The notes beneath the pieces were generated by a model. It was not told the DNA's origin and made no database searches. It saw only the letters and a program-made list of their open reading frames with translations. From contig JARYHS010013631.1 in assembly GCA_031002005.1 (NCBI GenBank), positions 61,811,832-61,875,831 on the forward strand: 64,000 bases of DNA. Reading direction: 5' to 3'. Below, piece by piece: positions 43,137-55,254 of the stretch. Each line of letters begins with the position of its first letter. The stretch's first letter is position 1. This DNA comes from Vandiemenella viatica. Its lineage: Eukaryota > Arthropoda > Insecta > Orthoptera > Morabidae. Made by a program: the position numbers and the translations under genes.

Positions 43137-44900
43137 CGTGTGGTGGGATATGGCGCGAAGGCCGACCTGGCAAGTAGCGCTAAGTCGGAACCCGTTGAGC
43201 GGCAGCGCTTGCGGCAAGGTGCCAGCAATGAGGAAATAGTTTCTCGAGGTCGCTTCACAGATAGTTTCTGAGTCGACGTCCATCCTATCATTTCACATAG
43301 TATACATCAAACTCAGTGGTACAAACAGAATATTAGCAACAACAGCTAAGTCTTCATAAACATTCCACACTCCTCAGTAATTAGAACTAGTGAGCAGAAG
43401 ACTGGATGATATAGTTTTAGATCCCTGTAATACCGAAGATTTTTCTTCGGAGTATACTATCACAGTATCTTTCCCATGCCCTCTCAACACTTTCGGATGT
43501 TTACTGCGGGTCTGATCCTCCAGGGAGTAAGCACATTTGGTTTTAACCGGACTTTAAATGTATTAATTCTGATGTTAACCCCTGCCAGCACATTGTTCTC
43601 CAAAGATAACTATGACATATTTCTATCATTGGAACTTCTATCCAAGGTCACAGCTACCTCTCGAAGCCTAAAAATACACATATAGAAATGCTTGCTGTAA
43701 GTATAGGCGATTTGTTTATGCAAACACTGTAAGGCACAGAGAACCAACATAACATTCAACTGCAGACCTAACGATTGTACCATCATCGGTCCTTGATTGA
43801 ATTAAAGTTCACATACCAGGAAAACAGACCTAACATGACGCGAACAAAGATGGCATGATTATTGAGTGGTGGCTTCTAATGAAAAATTTGACGATTCTAC
43901 AGTGACTGAGGGTTAGAGTTTTGTCATCGGAATTTTAAAGTTTTGAATGGGTATCTCAACCAAAGAGGGACTCAGAAGAAGAAAAAAAAACTGGAAAAGC
44001 AAAGGTCTATGGCTCCTTGAGGTCTTTTGGCCCTTACTACCACACGCATGAGAAAACAACAGTAAGAGTAGATAAAAAAATTGCTTGCAGTTCACAAGTC
44101 ATGCCGCCAAAGCTCAGTGCGAATCGCATTCAGTTCAATCACCGTGGTTTAAAAGAACAACAGACAATTATTCATACCATTACTTACTGGAAACTGTATT
44201 GGAGCATGACAGTAAATTATATAACATTTTTATTTACCGATTCCTTGTGTTTCTCCCAAGTTATTTTGTTCATGAACATTCAATGTTTATGCGTTCCAAA
44301 GCTGAAAACGTAGTTGATTAAGTTACTCATTTGTACCAGTAAGGCAGAAACCTAATGTTTATTTATGACCCTGGTAACCACATTCCTAAGTGCTCATTAC
44401 CAATCGAACCGGTAGACAAATAATTCTACCTGCTCCGGAAGGTCAGAAGCAATATTTGCGATGGATAATTACGAGAACGAGTTCTAGCTTCGCAGTCGGC
44501 GCTTTGATGCTTACAGGCCAGAATCGTTAGTATGGTAATCCGCATCTAATGAGAAGATCGGCAGTTTTATTTTTTAAAATAATCACCGGAATGTAATCCT
44601 CCCGGGACTTAGAGGACTAAAATAAGGGCCGTGGGCGTTCTCACCCGACAAATTCAGTCATGTTAGTAATTAGCGGAGAGTTCGTGACCTGTCTACCGGT
44701 AATTCAACCTCAGGGAGCAAACTGAGTTCAAACACGCATAGCAAGAGTTTTATTTAGGCTTTAGTCAGCTCACATACGCTTACACTAATTACTCTACAGA
44801 AACAGCAATAAAACACATGCTGGGGTGTATTGTACTACAGTTTTTTTATGTACTAGCTTTTGCTCATTACACTGCTATAATACAAAGAATGCAACTACAG
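43137..44900. other. No firmly supported feature; CpG-rich patch 43140-43270
   Basis: The first 130 bp are CpG-rich and open in one plus frame (VVGYGAKADLASSAKSEPVE and onward to a stop at 43271), with no family recognised. The rest is AT-rich and unassigned. Confidence 0.3.
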
Positions 44901-44904
44901 GGAG

Positions 44905-45131
44905 AGACCGAGCTTGGTGGGTGAGCGGTTAACGCTCTGGCCTCGCATTCGGGAGGACGCCGGTTCAAATCCCTGTCCGGGCATCCAGATTTGGGTTTTC
45001 CATGGTTTCCCCAAATCACGCCAGGCGAAATACTTCCTTCAAAGGGCCATGGCCAAATTCCTTTCCGTTCCTTGTCCCCAGTCCTTCCCACCTCTAATGA
45101 TCTCGACGAGACGTAAAGCCATAAGTAAAAA
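44905..45131 (+). mobile_element. SINE-A copy (near full length)
   Basis: gaccgagcttggtgggtgag, then cggttaacgctctggcctcg, ggttcaaatccctgtccggg (box B), ggttttccatggtttcccca, atctcgacgagacgtaaagc and a short A-rich tail. It shows the tRNA-like head most clearly. Confidence 0.9.
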
Positions 45132-45342
45132 AACTGGAAAGTAATTATCTGCGACTTGCTAGCTGCCGACCTAAAGTCGTCATCAAGTATGCAGTGAACG
45201 AGAAATAGGCGATCCTAACAGCCGATAAGAATTACAGCTAATCAGCTAGTACAGCTTGCTCAGACTATGAAATTTCTAGAGACTTTTCCTAGTAATTCAC
45301 GACAGTAAGAAATCCTCGTGAAGATTTCTAGCAAGGAATTAG

Positions 45343-45408
45343 GAGACGCGGGTTCGAATCCCCGTCCGGGCGTCCAGATTTGGGTTTTCCATGGTTTTCC
45401 CAAATATA
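45343..45408 (+). mobile_element. SINE-A fragment
   Basis: Only the box B to core segment is present: gacgcgggttcgaatccccg, then tccgggcgtccagatttggg and ttttccatggttttcccaaa. Confidence 0.85.
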
Positions 45409-46276
45409 ACGTTACTGACATTATACAATATCTCTCATATGGCTTTCATCGGCCTTACTAGATTACTGGTGAGGCCTTCTTTCCAACCGTTTACATTTTA
45501 TGTTTTGGTTTTCTGACGAGTACCAAGTGACATTGTAAATCACTATACTGAGTTTTGTTCATGCAACTTCACCATAATTGCTTGACACCAATATTTTATA
45601 TACCAAATCGGGTGATGTTAACATGTGTGGCTGGAGATATTGTTTCAGATCACAAATTTGCTTTCGGTTTCATTTAGTTATACTGCACAGACGTTTCCAG
45701 ACGAGGCAAAACGAACAGAAAATACCAACGCGATCCTCCACATAGCGCAAGCAGCTTTAAGCTTTCCGTTTGGTGTTACAATTTCTTTGATCCTTTGACT
45801 GCCGAGCGGGATAATTTAATTTCAGATGTAGCAATAGCTTAGGAGCTGCAATGCCGAACCATTTCTTATAATTTTATCATTGAGTTTACCCCAATATGGA
45901 AGCAAAATTAAAGACATATTCAATTCAAAAGATATAACATTCATTCGGAATAATGCCATATCCTAACGCTGACACTATAAAAGTGTTCTATTTCTTTCAG
46001 CCACTATCTTAGACACACAGATAGCTGATGTGAGTCAAGAGAGGAGGAAAGGAGCTCGTTTATCTTAAGACTGGAATGTTTTTGTTGCCATCTGTCTGTG
46101 AAACAAGTTACTTGTGTTGCGTATAATAAGTGTATTTTTGTTTTTAAATTTTGTCGTTTATGAGGCGCAGATTCGGTACCGTCCTAGAATTCGACTTCGT
46201 GTTGTGGGAAACCGCCTACAAATAGCAATCAGTACATGAGGCGAACGGGTTCCAAGACTCGAACTTGGGCTCATAG
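45409..46276. other. No supported feature
   Basis: Unassigned. A short stretch at 46205-46235 resembles a piece of repeat R1 copy 1 (28255-28290). Confidence 0.35.
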
Positions 46277-46278
46277 TA

Positions 46279-47557
46279 CGAGGGTTCCTATTTATATTTC
46301 TGGCCTTGGCAACAATAATTGTTGCCAGGCGCCATCTGACGTTTCCATTGGAAACATTGACATTGTTGAACATAGCCTTATTCATAACCATGTGTCATTT
46401 GAGCGCGATTTGTTGTTTACAGTAACTTTAAAAATTCATCTCGGGCGAAAAATGAAATTAACACGTAAACATTTTCTTGCGATTATTTTTCACAACTTTC
46501 GACGTGGATTATCAAGACAAGAGTGCACCAATGAACTTAATTCTTTATACGGCGATAAAGCACCATCATATAGCACTGTAAAAAATTGGTATAACGAATT
46601 CAATCGTGGCCGAAGTTCGCTTCAGGACGAATTCCGTCAGGGTCGTCCAAAATCGATTGTTGTGCCAGAAAACATCGATGCTGTGCGTGAACTGATAAAG
46701 CAAGATTGTCATGTGACTCACCGTGAGATTGAGGCATCTTTTGGAATTAATATGACAAGCATCAGTAAAATATTGCATGATCATTTGGCCATAAAAAAGA
46801 TTTGTTCGCGTTGGATCCCGCATAATATGACAAACGCACGTGTCGATTAGTGCAAGAAAATGTTAAAAAAGTACGTACAAGGTGCATCAAAGGCTGTGTA
46901 TAACATCTACACAGGTGACGAATGATGAATCTATGCATATGAGCCCGAAACAAAACAGGAATCTACTGTATGGTTCTTCCAAGACGAGCCAAATCCGACA
47001 AAAGTTGTTCGCGGAAGAAGCACATCAAATCAAATGGTTGCCTGTTTCTTCGGCATTACCGGTCACGTGGCGACAGTGGACAGAGCAACGTAGGACGGTC
47101 AACTCTGAATGGTACACGACCATTTGTTTACCAGAAGTCTTTGGAGAAATTTGGAAAAAGTCGAAGAAGAGGCGAATAATTCTTCAACGCGACAATGCGA
47201 GCTGTCACACATCGGCTCAAACAAAGGAATTTTTGACCAGTCAAAACATCGAATTGATGGGTCATCCGCCGTACAGCCCTGATTTGGCACCCGATGACTT
47301 CTTTTTATTCCCGCACATAAAAATCAAATTACGTGGTCAACGATTTTCGACACCCGAAGAATCGGTTGATACATCCAAGACGCATGTTCTGGAGTTACCT
47401 CCATCGGAGTGGAAAAAGTGCTTCGAAAATTGGTTCAAACGCATGCAGAAATGTATCGATCTACACGGAGAATATTTTGAGAAACAATAAAACCAATTTC
47501 GATCATAAATATTTGTTTTTTCATTATTAGGCCAGACATATAAATAGCAACCCCTCG
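46279..47557 (+). mobile_element. mariner element, complete but inactive
   Basis: A 1279-bp element with TA at 46277-46278 and 47558-47559. The inverted ends are CGAGGGTTCCTATTTATATT and, in reverse complement, CGAGGGGTTGCTATTTATAT, each continuing to tctggcc. They differ by one indel and a few substitutions. It encodes one transposase pseudogene. The subfamily is not assigned. Confidence 0.92.
46452..47490 (+). pseudogene. mariner transposase pseudogene
   Basis: From ATG 46452 (MKLTRKHFLAIIFHNFRRGL), the N-terminal helix-turn-helix region and WYNEFNRGRSSLQDEFRQGR linker are intact. The frame stops at TAG 46848-46850, where VDW is expected. Two consecutive TGA codons (46922-46927) follow the first catalytic motif TGDE. 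A frameshift near 47081 (apparently a 2-bp deletion) moves the rest to another frame. There EQRRTVNSEWYTTICLPEVF, RDNASCHTSAQTKEFL and YSPDLAPDDFFLFP give the D,D34D catalytic residues. The end is HGEYFEKQ and a stop. All three catalytic Asp codons survive, so inactivation is by stops and the shift. Confidence 0.93.
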
Positions 47558-48094
47558 TAGAGTCATGGCTACACTGACAGGTCACTACAATGTATTTCCA
47601 TAGCTGATTCGTAGCGACAATAATAGTTACGGTATTGGTTAATACGTTCTGGCAGCGAATTATTCAGCTCATTAACAGTAATGGCGTCTAACGGAAGTAT
47701 AACTCTGTGAAGGCGAACCGGTGTTATAGTCAGCCTTGGCACGTGTCGGGGCTCGAACGCGGCCTTCCTGGTGCCACAACCGCAAGGCTATGACATCAGT
47801 CAAATCCTGTCACTGCACGTGTATACACTCGAGGACAAGTCCATCATATTAGCGGATTGCAATACCGCACTGCAAGAAGTGCTTGAGAAAGGGACTGCTG
47901 TTGCTGGGTACCGTCCTTGCATTCTTTAGTGCCGCTGGAAACCACAAAGGATTTTTCTGCTTAATAACTGTTATACGTACACTGCAAACGAGCTTTTCGA
48001 CCGATACGTTGCCACAGTAATTATATAGACAAAAATCTAACGCATATTACAGGTTTGGACGGGAGGTTTGTGAATTTTCGTTAGCTTTTCTTAT

Positions 48095-48430
48095 AAATCT
48101 TCTGTCATCAGCCTAAATACTTCGATTACGTCAATTACAAAATTCTCTTATGTAAATTAAAACATTATGATGTCGGTTGTAGAGCAACACTCTGGTTTAA
48201 ATCGTATCTAGAAAATAGAAAGCAATGTAAATTGAGGCAAAGGGAATAATTAAACTTGGCGACCCTCAGGTATCAATACTTGGTCTTCTGCTGTTACTAA
48301 TATACACAAATCATCCTCCGTTCATATCATAGTAAAAATATGCTGCTCTTTGATGGTGACACCAGGATAACTCTGAAAAATCTATCAATGCACAATCTGG
48401 AAGATATTTGGAAAAAAAAACAAAAAACTG
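48095..48430 (+). pseudogene. Non-LTR RT fragment (family L-C)
   Basis: YFDYVNYKILLCKLKHYDVG (motif A region), WFKSYLENRKQ, DPQVSILGLLLLLIYTNHPP (motif B region) and LFDGDTRITLKNL (degraded motif C) follow in order with frame changes. Both ends are truncated. Confidence 0.65.
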
Positions 48431-50450
48431 GTGGTTAATAACGCAACACACAAAGAAAAGGAACTGGCCGTTCTACATCTGCAGCGAAGCCTGTGGGAGG
48501 ATCCTAACAATCTTGTGGCTGCGGGCCACAAGCGACAAACATGATGTCCACATAAATTACAAGTCACTGTCAATTTTACATAGAGGTATAAAAATTTTTT
48601 TATTCAATATCCGACCATAAGAAATAAAATGTTATCTGCAAATACCTAAATGTTTAAAATCAACATTAAAAAAAAAAAATAAAAAAAAAATAAAAAAAAA
48701 ATCATTCTGCTTGTGAAGTACTTTACTGTGTGTAAGGGATTCATCCTTGCATTTGGGAAACATAAAAGATCTGGGACAATACTATATGTTTTAGCAAAAG
48801 AAATGGAAGTTGACATAAAATTACCGGCAGTCGTTTGAAAACGTGACATTTTCGTTTACTGCGTACAAGTGTACCTATTAACGCTGATATTGACAAATTA
48901 TGAGCAGAATAAGGTAAGTTATTAATAGTGCTCTCACTTTCGACCAAAATCAACTCACCTAGTTAACACCATATTTTCAATTTGGTCTGTATTTCTTTGG
49001 CCTAACTCTCCTCTCTCATGTTGGGAATTTAGTTGTGTAACTTCTTAAATGCTTCAATAGAACTCAGGAATCCCATTTGAGCTTCTTGGATGTTCCACAA
49101 CGTCAAAATTTTCAAATAAAAGGTATTTAGTAATCTAGAAAAAGAAGAAGTAAAAATAAATCTTCAAAAGTAAATGGGGTTGTAATCATCGAAGGCTTTG
49201 TTTAGTTTTAGAGGAAATTTAAAGTAGGTAAACTATGTATACTATTTCTCGTTTCCGCTGTCAAGCTATCGTCTGCTTTACTGACAACTGACTTACGTTA
49301 CATCCAAAGCTGAAATATACAGCCACATGAACACACGAGTGCTAATATTTACTTTGTGTAATGCTAATGCAAGCTGAAATTTCAGACCGGGTACCCAGAC
49401 TTTGGGATGTGTGCAATTGTATAAAAATTGTATTTGTCAACCAAAATTTCGGTTAATCCCATTATTTATTTAGCATATGGCACGTTTAAGAATCACATCA
49501 CATAAAACCAAACAAAACAAAACAAAATACAAAAAAACACAACAAATTTAGAGCTTTACATCGAAATCTTGTGCATAAGCAACTAACCAATTAGTGTGTT
49601 ATGAAAGGTCGAGAAATTTCCATTATATGCACGTTATGGACGCTCCCTCACTGAATTTCCAACGGTTTGCTCACAATCGCAGAAAATCGAGGCATCGCGC
49701 AGAGCAGTTCATTAGTCATTACTGTTTCCGCACACTGACGGTGTAGATTTCACCTGGCATTTATTTTTCCAGTGGAAGTGGTTGGATCTCTGCATTTCAT
49801 TCTATAGTTCTCCAATAAGCTACGTCATTAAGTAGGGAGATCTTGAAACTAGCTAAGATGTGTTGTTATGGAAGAAGGGCGAACATCGTCTTACATTTTA
49901 AGGTGGTTATGGCTCAAGACAGACATCCAATAATCTGGCGTTGATCGTGTTATCTACCTATAACGTCTTTGGTGTGTGGTATATTAAACCGCAGTGGAAC
50001 AAATTACCGCAATGCTGAAATGACCAATCCGCGAGTTGTTCACTGACGTGAACCAACTCATTCCGCATAATTTTTGTGATTATTATTTCTACTTCTAAGT
50101 TTAGCAGCAGTTTACACTGGGTGACATTTATCGGAATGTGTCCTATCCAAAGTTGTAATAGGATATAAAGTATAAGAAGAAATCCGGCCATAACTGTTTT
50201 AAAGAAAATATTCGGGCATTCGTTGGGACTTATTGGCGAAAATGAACGAAAATGAAAATCTAATTAGCTGAATCGGGAAACGAAGAGGATTCTACTGAAT
50301 ATCGGCCCTTTAACACGGTCTGTTGCTCGTAGCTATGATTAATTGTTATTTAACACAGCCTCAAAGCTCGTTCAAAATAAAGGGTTGGACAGAGTGATCT
50401 GGCAAGTCAAATATTCGCAATAACTTGTTATAAAATAACAATCAATGCAG
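48431..50450. other. No supported feature; A-rich tracts
   Basis: An A-rich run interrupted by T lies at 48668-48701, and an A/C-rich stretch at 49500-49550. No gene was recognised. Confidence 0.4.
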
Positions 50451-50457
50451 TTTCTTG

Positions 50458-50620
50458 TGCCTTACACTGTATCAAAAAGTTTCAATTGTCATCCTGAATT
50501 GTAATAAAATGACGCCATCATGCCTTACGCTGTTGCAAAATGTTTCAGTTGTCATCCTGCTCCAGGTTGTATTTCAACCTAACCACAGACTTCGCTAATA
50601 TTAACGCTAGAAAATCAAAG
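50458..50620. repeat. 63-bp tandem duplication related to the Helitron X/Y flank
   Basis: tgccttacactgtatcaaaa at 50458 and tgccttacgctgttgcaaaa at 50521 begin two 63-bp-spaced units. The following tatttcaacctaaccacaga then cttcgctaa resembles catttcaatctaatcacaac then atccgttaa near 34062-34087, and aatttcaatctaatcaaaac near 51302. These are probably relics of the same Helitron family. Confidence 0.5.
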
Positions 50621-50780
50621 CTTCAACCTACGCGTATTAATACATTCACAGTGTCGCATGTTAATGACATCACTCATCATGATATAAACTTGATCCAAAA
50701 TCTTCAAGAGTTCTTTCACATTTCTTCTTCGTGTTTCAGATCCATATCATAACGATTGAACGGCTGATACAATTACATGC

Positions 50781-50917
50781 ATCGAGCGTGGTGGGTGAAC
50801 TGTTAACGTTCTGGCCTCGCATTCGGAAGGACGCGTGTTCGTATCTCCGTCCGGACATCCAGATTTGGGTTTTCCATGGTTTCGCAAGATCACTTCAGGC
50901 GAATGCCGGGATGCTTC

Positions 50918-50974
<57 letters not shown>

Positions 50975-51051
50975 CCATGGCCGAATTCCTTCCCGTTCCT
51001 TCCCACCTCTTGGGCGACGAGGCGTAAAGCTGTAAAAAAAAAAAAAAAAAG
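50781..51051 (+). mobile_element. SINE-A copy with internal poly(A) expansion
   Basis: Full SINE-A with TTACATGC on both sides (50773-50780 and 51052-51059). The body carries 53 A at 50921-50973, exactly where other copies have a short A run (cttccttnaaaaggccatgg). It then continues agccatggccgaattccttc, gacgaggcgtaaagc and a second A tail of about 17 nt. Confidence 0.9.
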
Positions 51052-51059
51052 TTACATGC

Positions 51060-52140
51060 GGTTGAAATTGGCGTCAGTGAAAGCAAAGAACATTGAAAAC
51101 AATGTTAACAGCTTAGGTATGCCGCATAATATTAGTTTTAATCGTAGTCTAAGTCGCATTGATCGCGATCAATGTGGAACTTCTTTCATTCAAACGAAGT
51201 AATGTAGCACTCATGAAAACAAATTAAGGTTTTTTTTTTTTTAACTTAAATTATACCCTCTGCTATAACATTAAATACCAGTTGTCATTCTGATTCAAGG
51301 TAAATTTCAATCTAATCAAAACTTCCGCTAACATTGTTATCCGAAACATTTATCTTATGTATTTATGGGTTAAGAATTTATCTAGAACATCTGCATCGAC
51401 TGAATATAAATAAACAAATGCAAATAATTAATATATTAATTTAAACGCAATAAATACTTATTTTCAGTGTTTTGGCTTTACATTTCTTCGTGAATTCTTA
51501 GCTAAATAAATTGTCATTAAATAATACCCATAACATTCACTACGTAATAACATCTCTGCCGTTGTAACGTCACAGACCTACTGACACAGCTACACAATGA
51601 CCAAGATTCACCTTTTGTTATTATAGATAAGGACAGATGAAAACAGAAGTTAATTAGTGGTAAATTTGCCAATAGTCTCAAGTTATGAACGCTTGTAGGA
51701 ATGTTTTGAAATTCTACTGACGTTCACTAAGTGATAAAGATTTAAACCTAGTCAGCATGATAAAAGTCTTAAGATTGATGTCAAGCCACGTGGTGCGCAA
51801 AAGGGAAAATTCCGCAGTTGATACGCCGCAATGTAGGAGAGTAAACAAATAAATAGCGTGACGATTTGATGAGAAGTGTGACGTTGGTACTAAAAACAAA
51901 GCCAAGGTCATAAAAAGCAAGCCCATCTGTGTGAATCATGTAGGCAATTCCGAGATAAAGTGATTCAGAACGGCACTGGAAAATTTCTTTGTTACGTACT
52001 GGGTTTTAGCATTAACGCAATACGTAGCCCTGTAGTTGATGGGCTAAACACAAAAAAAAAAAAATATATCATGTTCCATTATAGCAACCAGAACTCACTA
52101 GTTACTTCTAGCTACTTGTTCATCGGGCATAGACGAAACT
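51060..52140. other. No supported feature
   Basis: Unassigned AT-rich DNA. One Helitron X/Y-like scrap lies near 51300. Confidence 0.4.
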
Positions 52141-52147
52141 AAATAAT

Positions 52148-52450
52148 CTGGTGATTCAGTGGTTAAGGCGTCTGATTGGAGAACGAAAGGTCCCTTGTCC
52201 AAATCACTGTCTCGGCGGGGATTTTCAAAGGCCCTTAACCCAACCTTCACTCCTGGCTCATACTGCTGTGTAATGTGAAATATGCAAGAAAGTTTCTGCT
52301 GTTTTGGAAGAAACTATAGCTCCCGATTATCTGTTTAGGTTATACTAGATAAGGAACTGGCCGTCCAACCTCTGATACTAGGCTTACTATGCATCCTTCG
52401 GAAGGGTCTAGCCAAACTTATTATTGAGGATCAAGCTTAGCTTCAGATGA
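52148..52450 (+). mobile_element. Possible tRNA-derived SINE (SINE-C), single copy
   Basis: tctggtgattcagtggttaa then ggcgtctg fits a tRNA D-arm/box A. cttgtccaaatcac is a weak box B. Only one copy is seen in this window, so the boundaries are uncertain. Confidence 0.35.
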
Positions 52451-52868
52451 ATATAGAAATGCATCCAAAAGTCGAAAAACGGGTTATTACGAAACGAAAG
52501 AAAACATGAAATTATCAAATTTGTAAAGGAATCAGAAGAAAGTTTAGTGAGCAAACGTGATAGACCTTAAAGCGACTATAATTACTGTTGTAAGGTTGTC
52601 ATTATGGGGAGAATCAGCCGCTCTCTTATCTTCCGATAACTTCAACAGCACAAGAAATCTAGATGAGTTTGTGACCTAACGGAAAGACCATCGTAAAGAA
52701 CGGATAGTATTCTTAAAAACAGCAATTTGAAAATTACTTATTTATATTACTTCTTGATAAATTTTGAAGCCTCTCGTATCATGTTGAGTTGTCATTCTCT
52801 TGTTCTTCTGTGAAGTAGTAGAAAAATTTATATTTTAATGTTTCTATATATACTTCGGTATATAGCAA

Positions 52869-53781
52869 TCTTTATAATTATAAAGATGAATGTATGTTTG
52901 TTTGTTTGTTTGTTTGTTAGTTTGTTTGTTCTTCACACAAATCCACAGTTTTCATCCGATCTCGATGAAACTTTGCACACTTATCCTTTGAAACAAGGAG
53001 AAAAATACTGTCTACATTTGGTTGAAAAATTATCTGTATAAATAACACATGTTGCGTCATAACTTCGAAATACGGCGATAGACAGACACGTTGGATTTGG
53101 ACATCTCCGTACCTTGTTTCCGTGAAGTGTGCTGACAGCTCAGTGGCTAAAGCGCTTGCTTATGAACGTCGTGGTCTCCGGTTCAAATCTCCGTGGAGGC
53201 TAAGATTTTTAAAAATTGTTTTTCATCGTAAGAGTCAGGCCTGGGCCGTAGGTTATTCGGATTGAATGTTAAACTGTAGATATTAGAAAGTTTGGGGTGC
53301 GATGCGAGGTAAATCGTAGGTAGTCTTGAAATGTTGTAGGTGTACACTTTTTTACGTTATAATGATCCCTCAGGTGTTATTCGCAGTCAGTGTGTGAGTG
53401 TGAACCACAGTAATATTATTTATAAACACGGAAGTAAGTCTCTGTCTTTTTGTTACGTTTTGACGACTAAATGACTATATCGTTGTAATGGAATTTTATA
53501 AGGAAATCTGTATGAAGGGCACAGGATATTTTTTCAAGTATGATTAACAGTTGTAGTCACGAAATTTTGAGACCTTATCGAATGGTGACAGAAATATGTT
53601 GGAAATTGATTCTCTTCAAGAGACAGGTTCGACGGTACAATGATATAGTATTAGCTTTCCTGTCATATTATTCCGACTCGATATTGTTTGGGACCAATCC
53701 TTCGTTACCAACAACTTTCTATATTTAATTCTGACAAAAAAATTCTTAATCCACGAGTACGAAGTCGCGGGTACGAGCTAG
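52869..53781 (+). mobile_element. Helitron copy 2 (non-autonomous)
   Basis: Begins TCTTTATAATTATAAAGATG after an A and ends ccacgagtacgaagtcgcgg then gtacgagCTAG before a T. It is collinear with Helitron 1 without the extra 400-bp block. It has (TTTG)n repeats near 52897-52930, the single module (ccacagttttcatccgatct, aatactgtctacatttggtt) and the tRNA-like module at 53128-53205 (gacagctcagtggctaaagc; ccggttcaaatctcc). Confidence 0.88.
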
Positions 53782-54630
53782 TAGTGATATGAAACAGATA
53801 AACTCAGCTGACGAACTTTTTCTAAAACGTTAAATGTTAGCTGGCCCAGTATTATGATGTGTGAGAGGTAACTGTCGGATCTTGCTTTCTGGAGTACACG
53901 GCTTTTCCATTTCAGTTCCAGCGATTTAAACTATCCAAAATCACTCCAAATTAATTTCTGACTGATTTATTCCCGAAGATCATGATCGATTTTCTCCCCG
54001 TTCGTTTACAACAGTTCCATCCCGTCTGTAGCGACCTGACGATTGGTAAAACACTAATTTATAAAAAAGAAATCCGTTAAAAACCGGCACTGCAATTTCA
54101 CATCGCTCAAAATGCGTAGAAGCTGATTTCAGTGTCGTGTTTTTAGTGCTACGATAGGCAAGTAACACAGTCTTGAGTTTTATTTGTTATTTATTGTTAT
54201 TTTGTTTCGATGACGTACACAGTAATTACGCAATGCTAACTTTGCAAGCGATAAGGCCGTATCTTTCCACTATCTACGTTCATCGCTATAACAAAACGCA
54301 CGTCTGAACAAAGGTCTGACATCCGCTTGAACTCCTTGGGGAAACTTCCACACTCTGTCATCTTCTGACTGGCAACAGGTGGCAGTCAGAACTGAGTGTG
54401 AGGGCTCTGAGATACTATTTTCAGGAGACAAAAGATTTCATCATCGTTTTGAACAATTTATAATCGCTGGTCGAAACTGGCAGGTACACGATCGTCTCCA
54501 GCATCTGACCTTCCACCATTCCTCTCTTCCACTACTGCGTAACTCACTTCTGTATCTTCTACACTTTCTCATAATTCCTTGTTCCACCTGCCCATTGGCG
54601 TGATCGAGGGCTCTTTCTTCACCAATCCTC
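53782..54630. other. No supported feature
   Basis: Unassigned. Minor ORFs only. Confidence 0.4.
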
Positions 54631-54639
54631 TTCCTGTCC

Positions 54640-54760
54640 TCACTTCACCGGAAGATGGCGCCGATGATTCAGAGTGCCGAAATATCGTGTGATTACTATA
54701 ACACTCCTATAACTCGGCTAGTCACCCGAGAACATTATTAGTATTCTCAACGCCGAGAAA
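54640..54760 (+). repeat. Unclassified dispersed repeat R1, copy 2
   Basis: gaagatggcgccgatgattc, then agagtgccgaaatatcg and ctcggctagtcacccgagaa. It contains a CTCGG/CCGAG hairpin and pairs with the copy at about 28340-28500. Confidence 0.5.
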
Positions 54761-55021
54761 GATTACGTAATTATATAAATCCTCTTCGTGTTCCCACACC
54801 TCTGCATTCTCATCCTCCCTAATTTACCCTGTTCATGTTCTTCATTTACTGCTTCTCTATGTGTTAAACTAGTTTCTTCTTCAGACTAGTTGCTCAAATC
54901 TTAATCCTTTCATCTCCATTACCTCAGTTTCACCTACTTTTTTTAATTTCCTATACTGTGAAACAGAACATCAATATGGTCCACAGTAAGTTGTGTAGAT
55001 CTATTTACTTCTGTAGTTCCT

Positions 55022-55250
55022 GGACCGAGCGTGGAGGGTGAGCGGTTTCTCCCTGGCCTCGCTGGTTCGAATATCCCTCTGGCCATCCAGATTTCCAAGG
55101 TTTCCCAAAATCACTCCAGGCCAATTCTGTAATCGTTCCTTCAAAATGTCATGTGCGAAGTCCTTTCCGTTCCTCGTCCCCAATCCTTTCCCGCCTCTAA
55201 TGACCTCGACTTCAACGAGACGTAAAACAAAAAACAAAAAAAACAAAAAA
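55022..55250 (+). mobile_element. SINE-A copy, diverged
   Basis: gaccgagcgtggagggtgag, then cggtttctccctggcctcgc, ggttcgaatatccctctggc, ttcaacgagacgtaaaac and an A-rich tail. A short part of the head before box B is deleted. Confidence 0.85.
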
Positions 55251-55254
55251 GTAG

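Noticed and set aside
43140..43275. Host exon next to hAT-3
   Set aside because: Open frame in a short CpG-rich patch, with no splice-site or family support.
42740..43291. 183-codon minus-strand ORF with repeated motifs
   Set aside because: It is a translation of the 91-bp hAT subterminal repeats (91 is not a multiple of 3, so the frame changes between units). No protein family.
47700..47800. tRNA-derived SINE on the minus strand (gcgttcgagcccc)
   Set aside because: Only a box-B-like motif is visible. No second copy, tail or target duplication.
52897..52930. Independent microsatellite locus (TTTG)n
   Set aside because: Part of the Helitron 2 5' region; Helitron 1 has the same degenerate TTTG-rich stretch.
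54655..54690. Hammerhead-like core (CCGATGA ... CGAAA)
   Set aside because: The conserved CTGATGA is not matched and the intervening bases do not form stem II.
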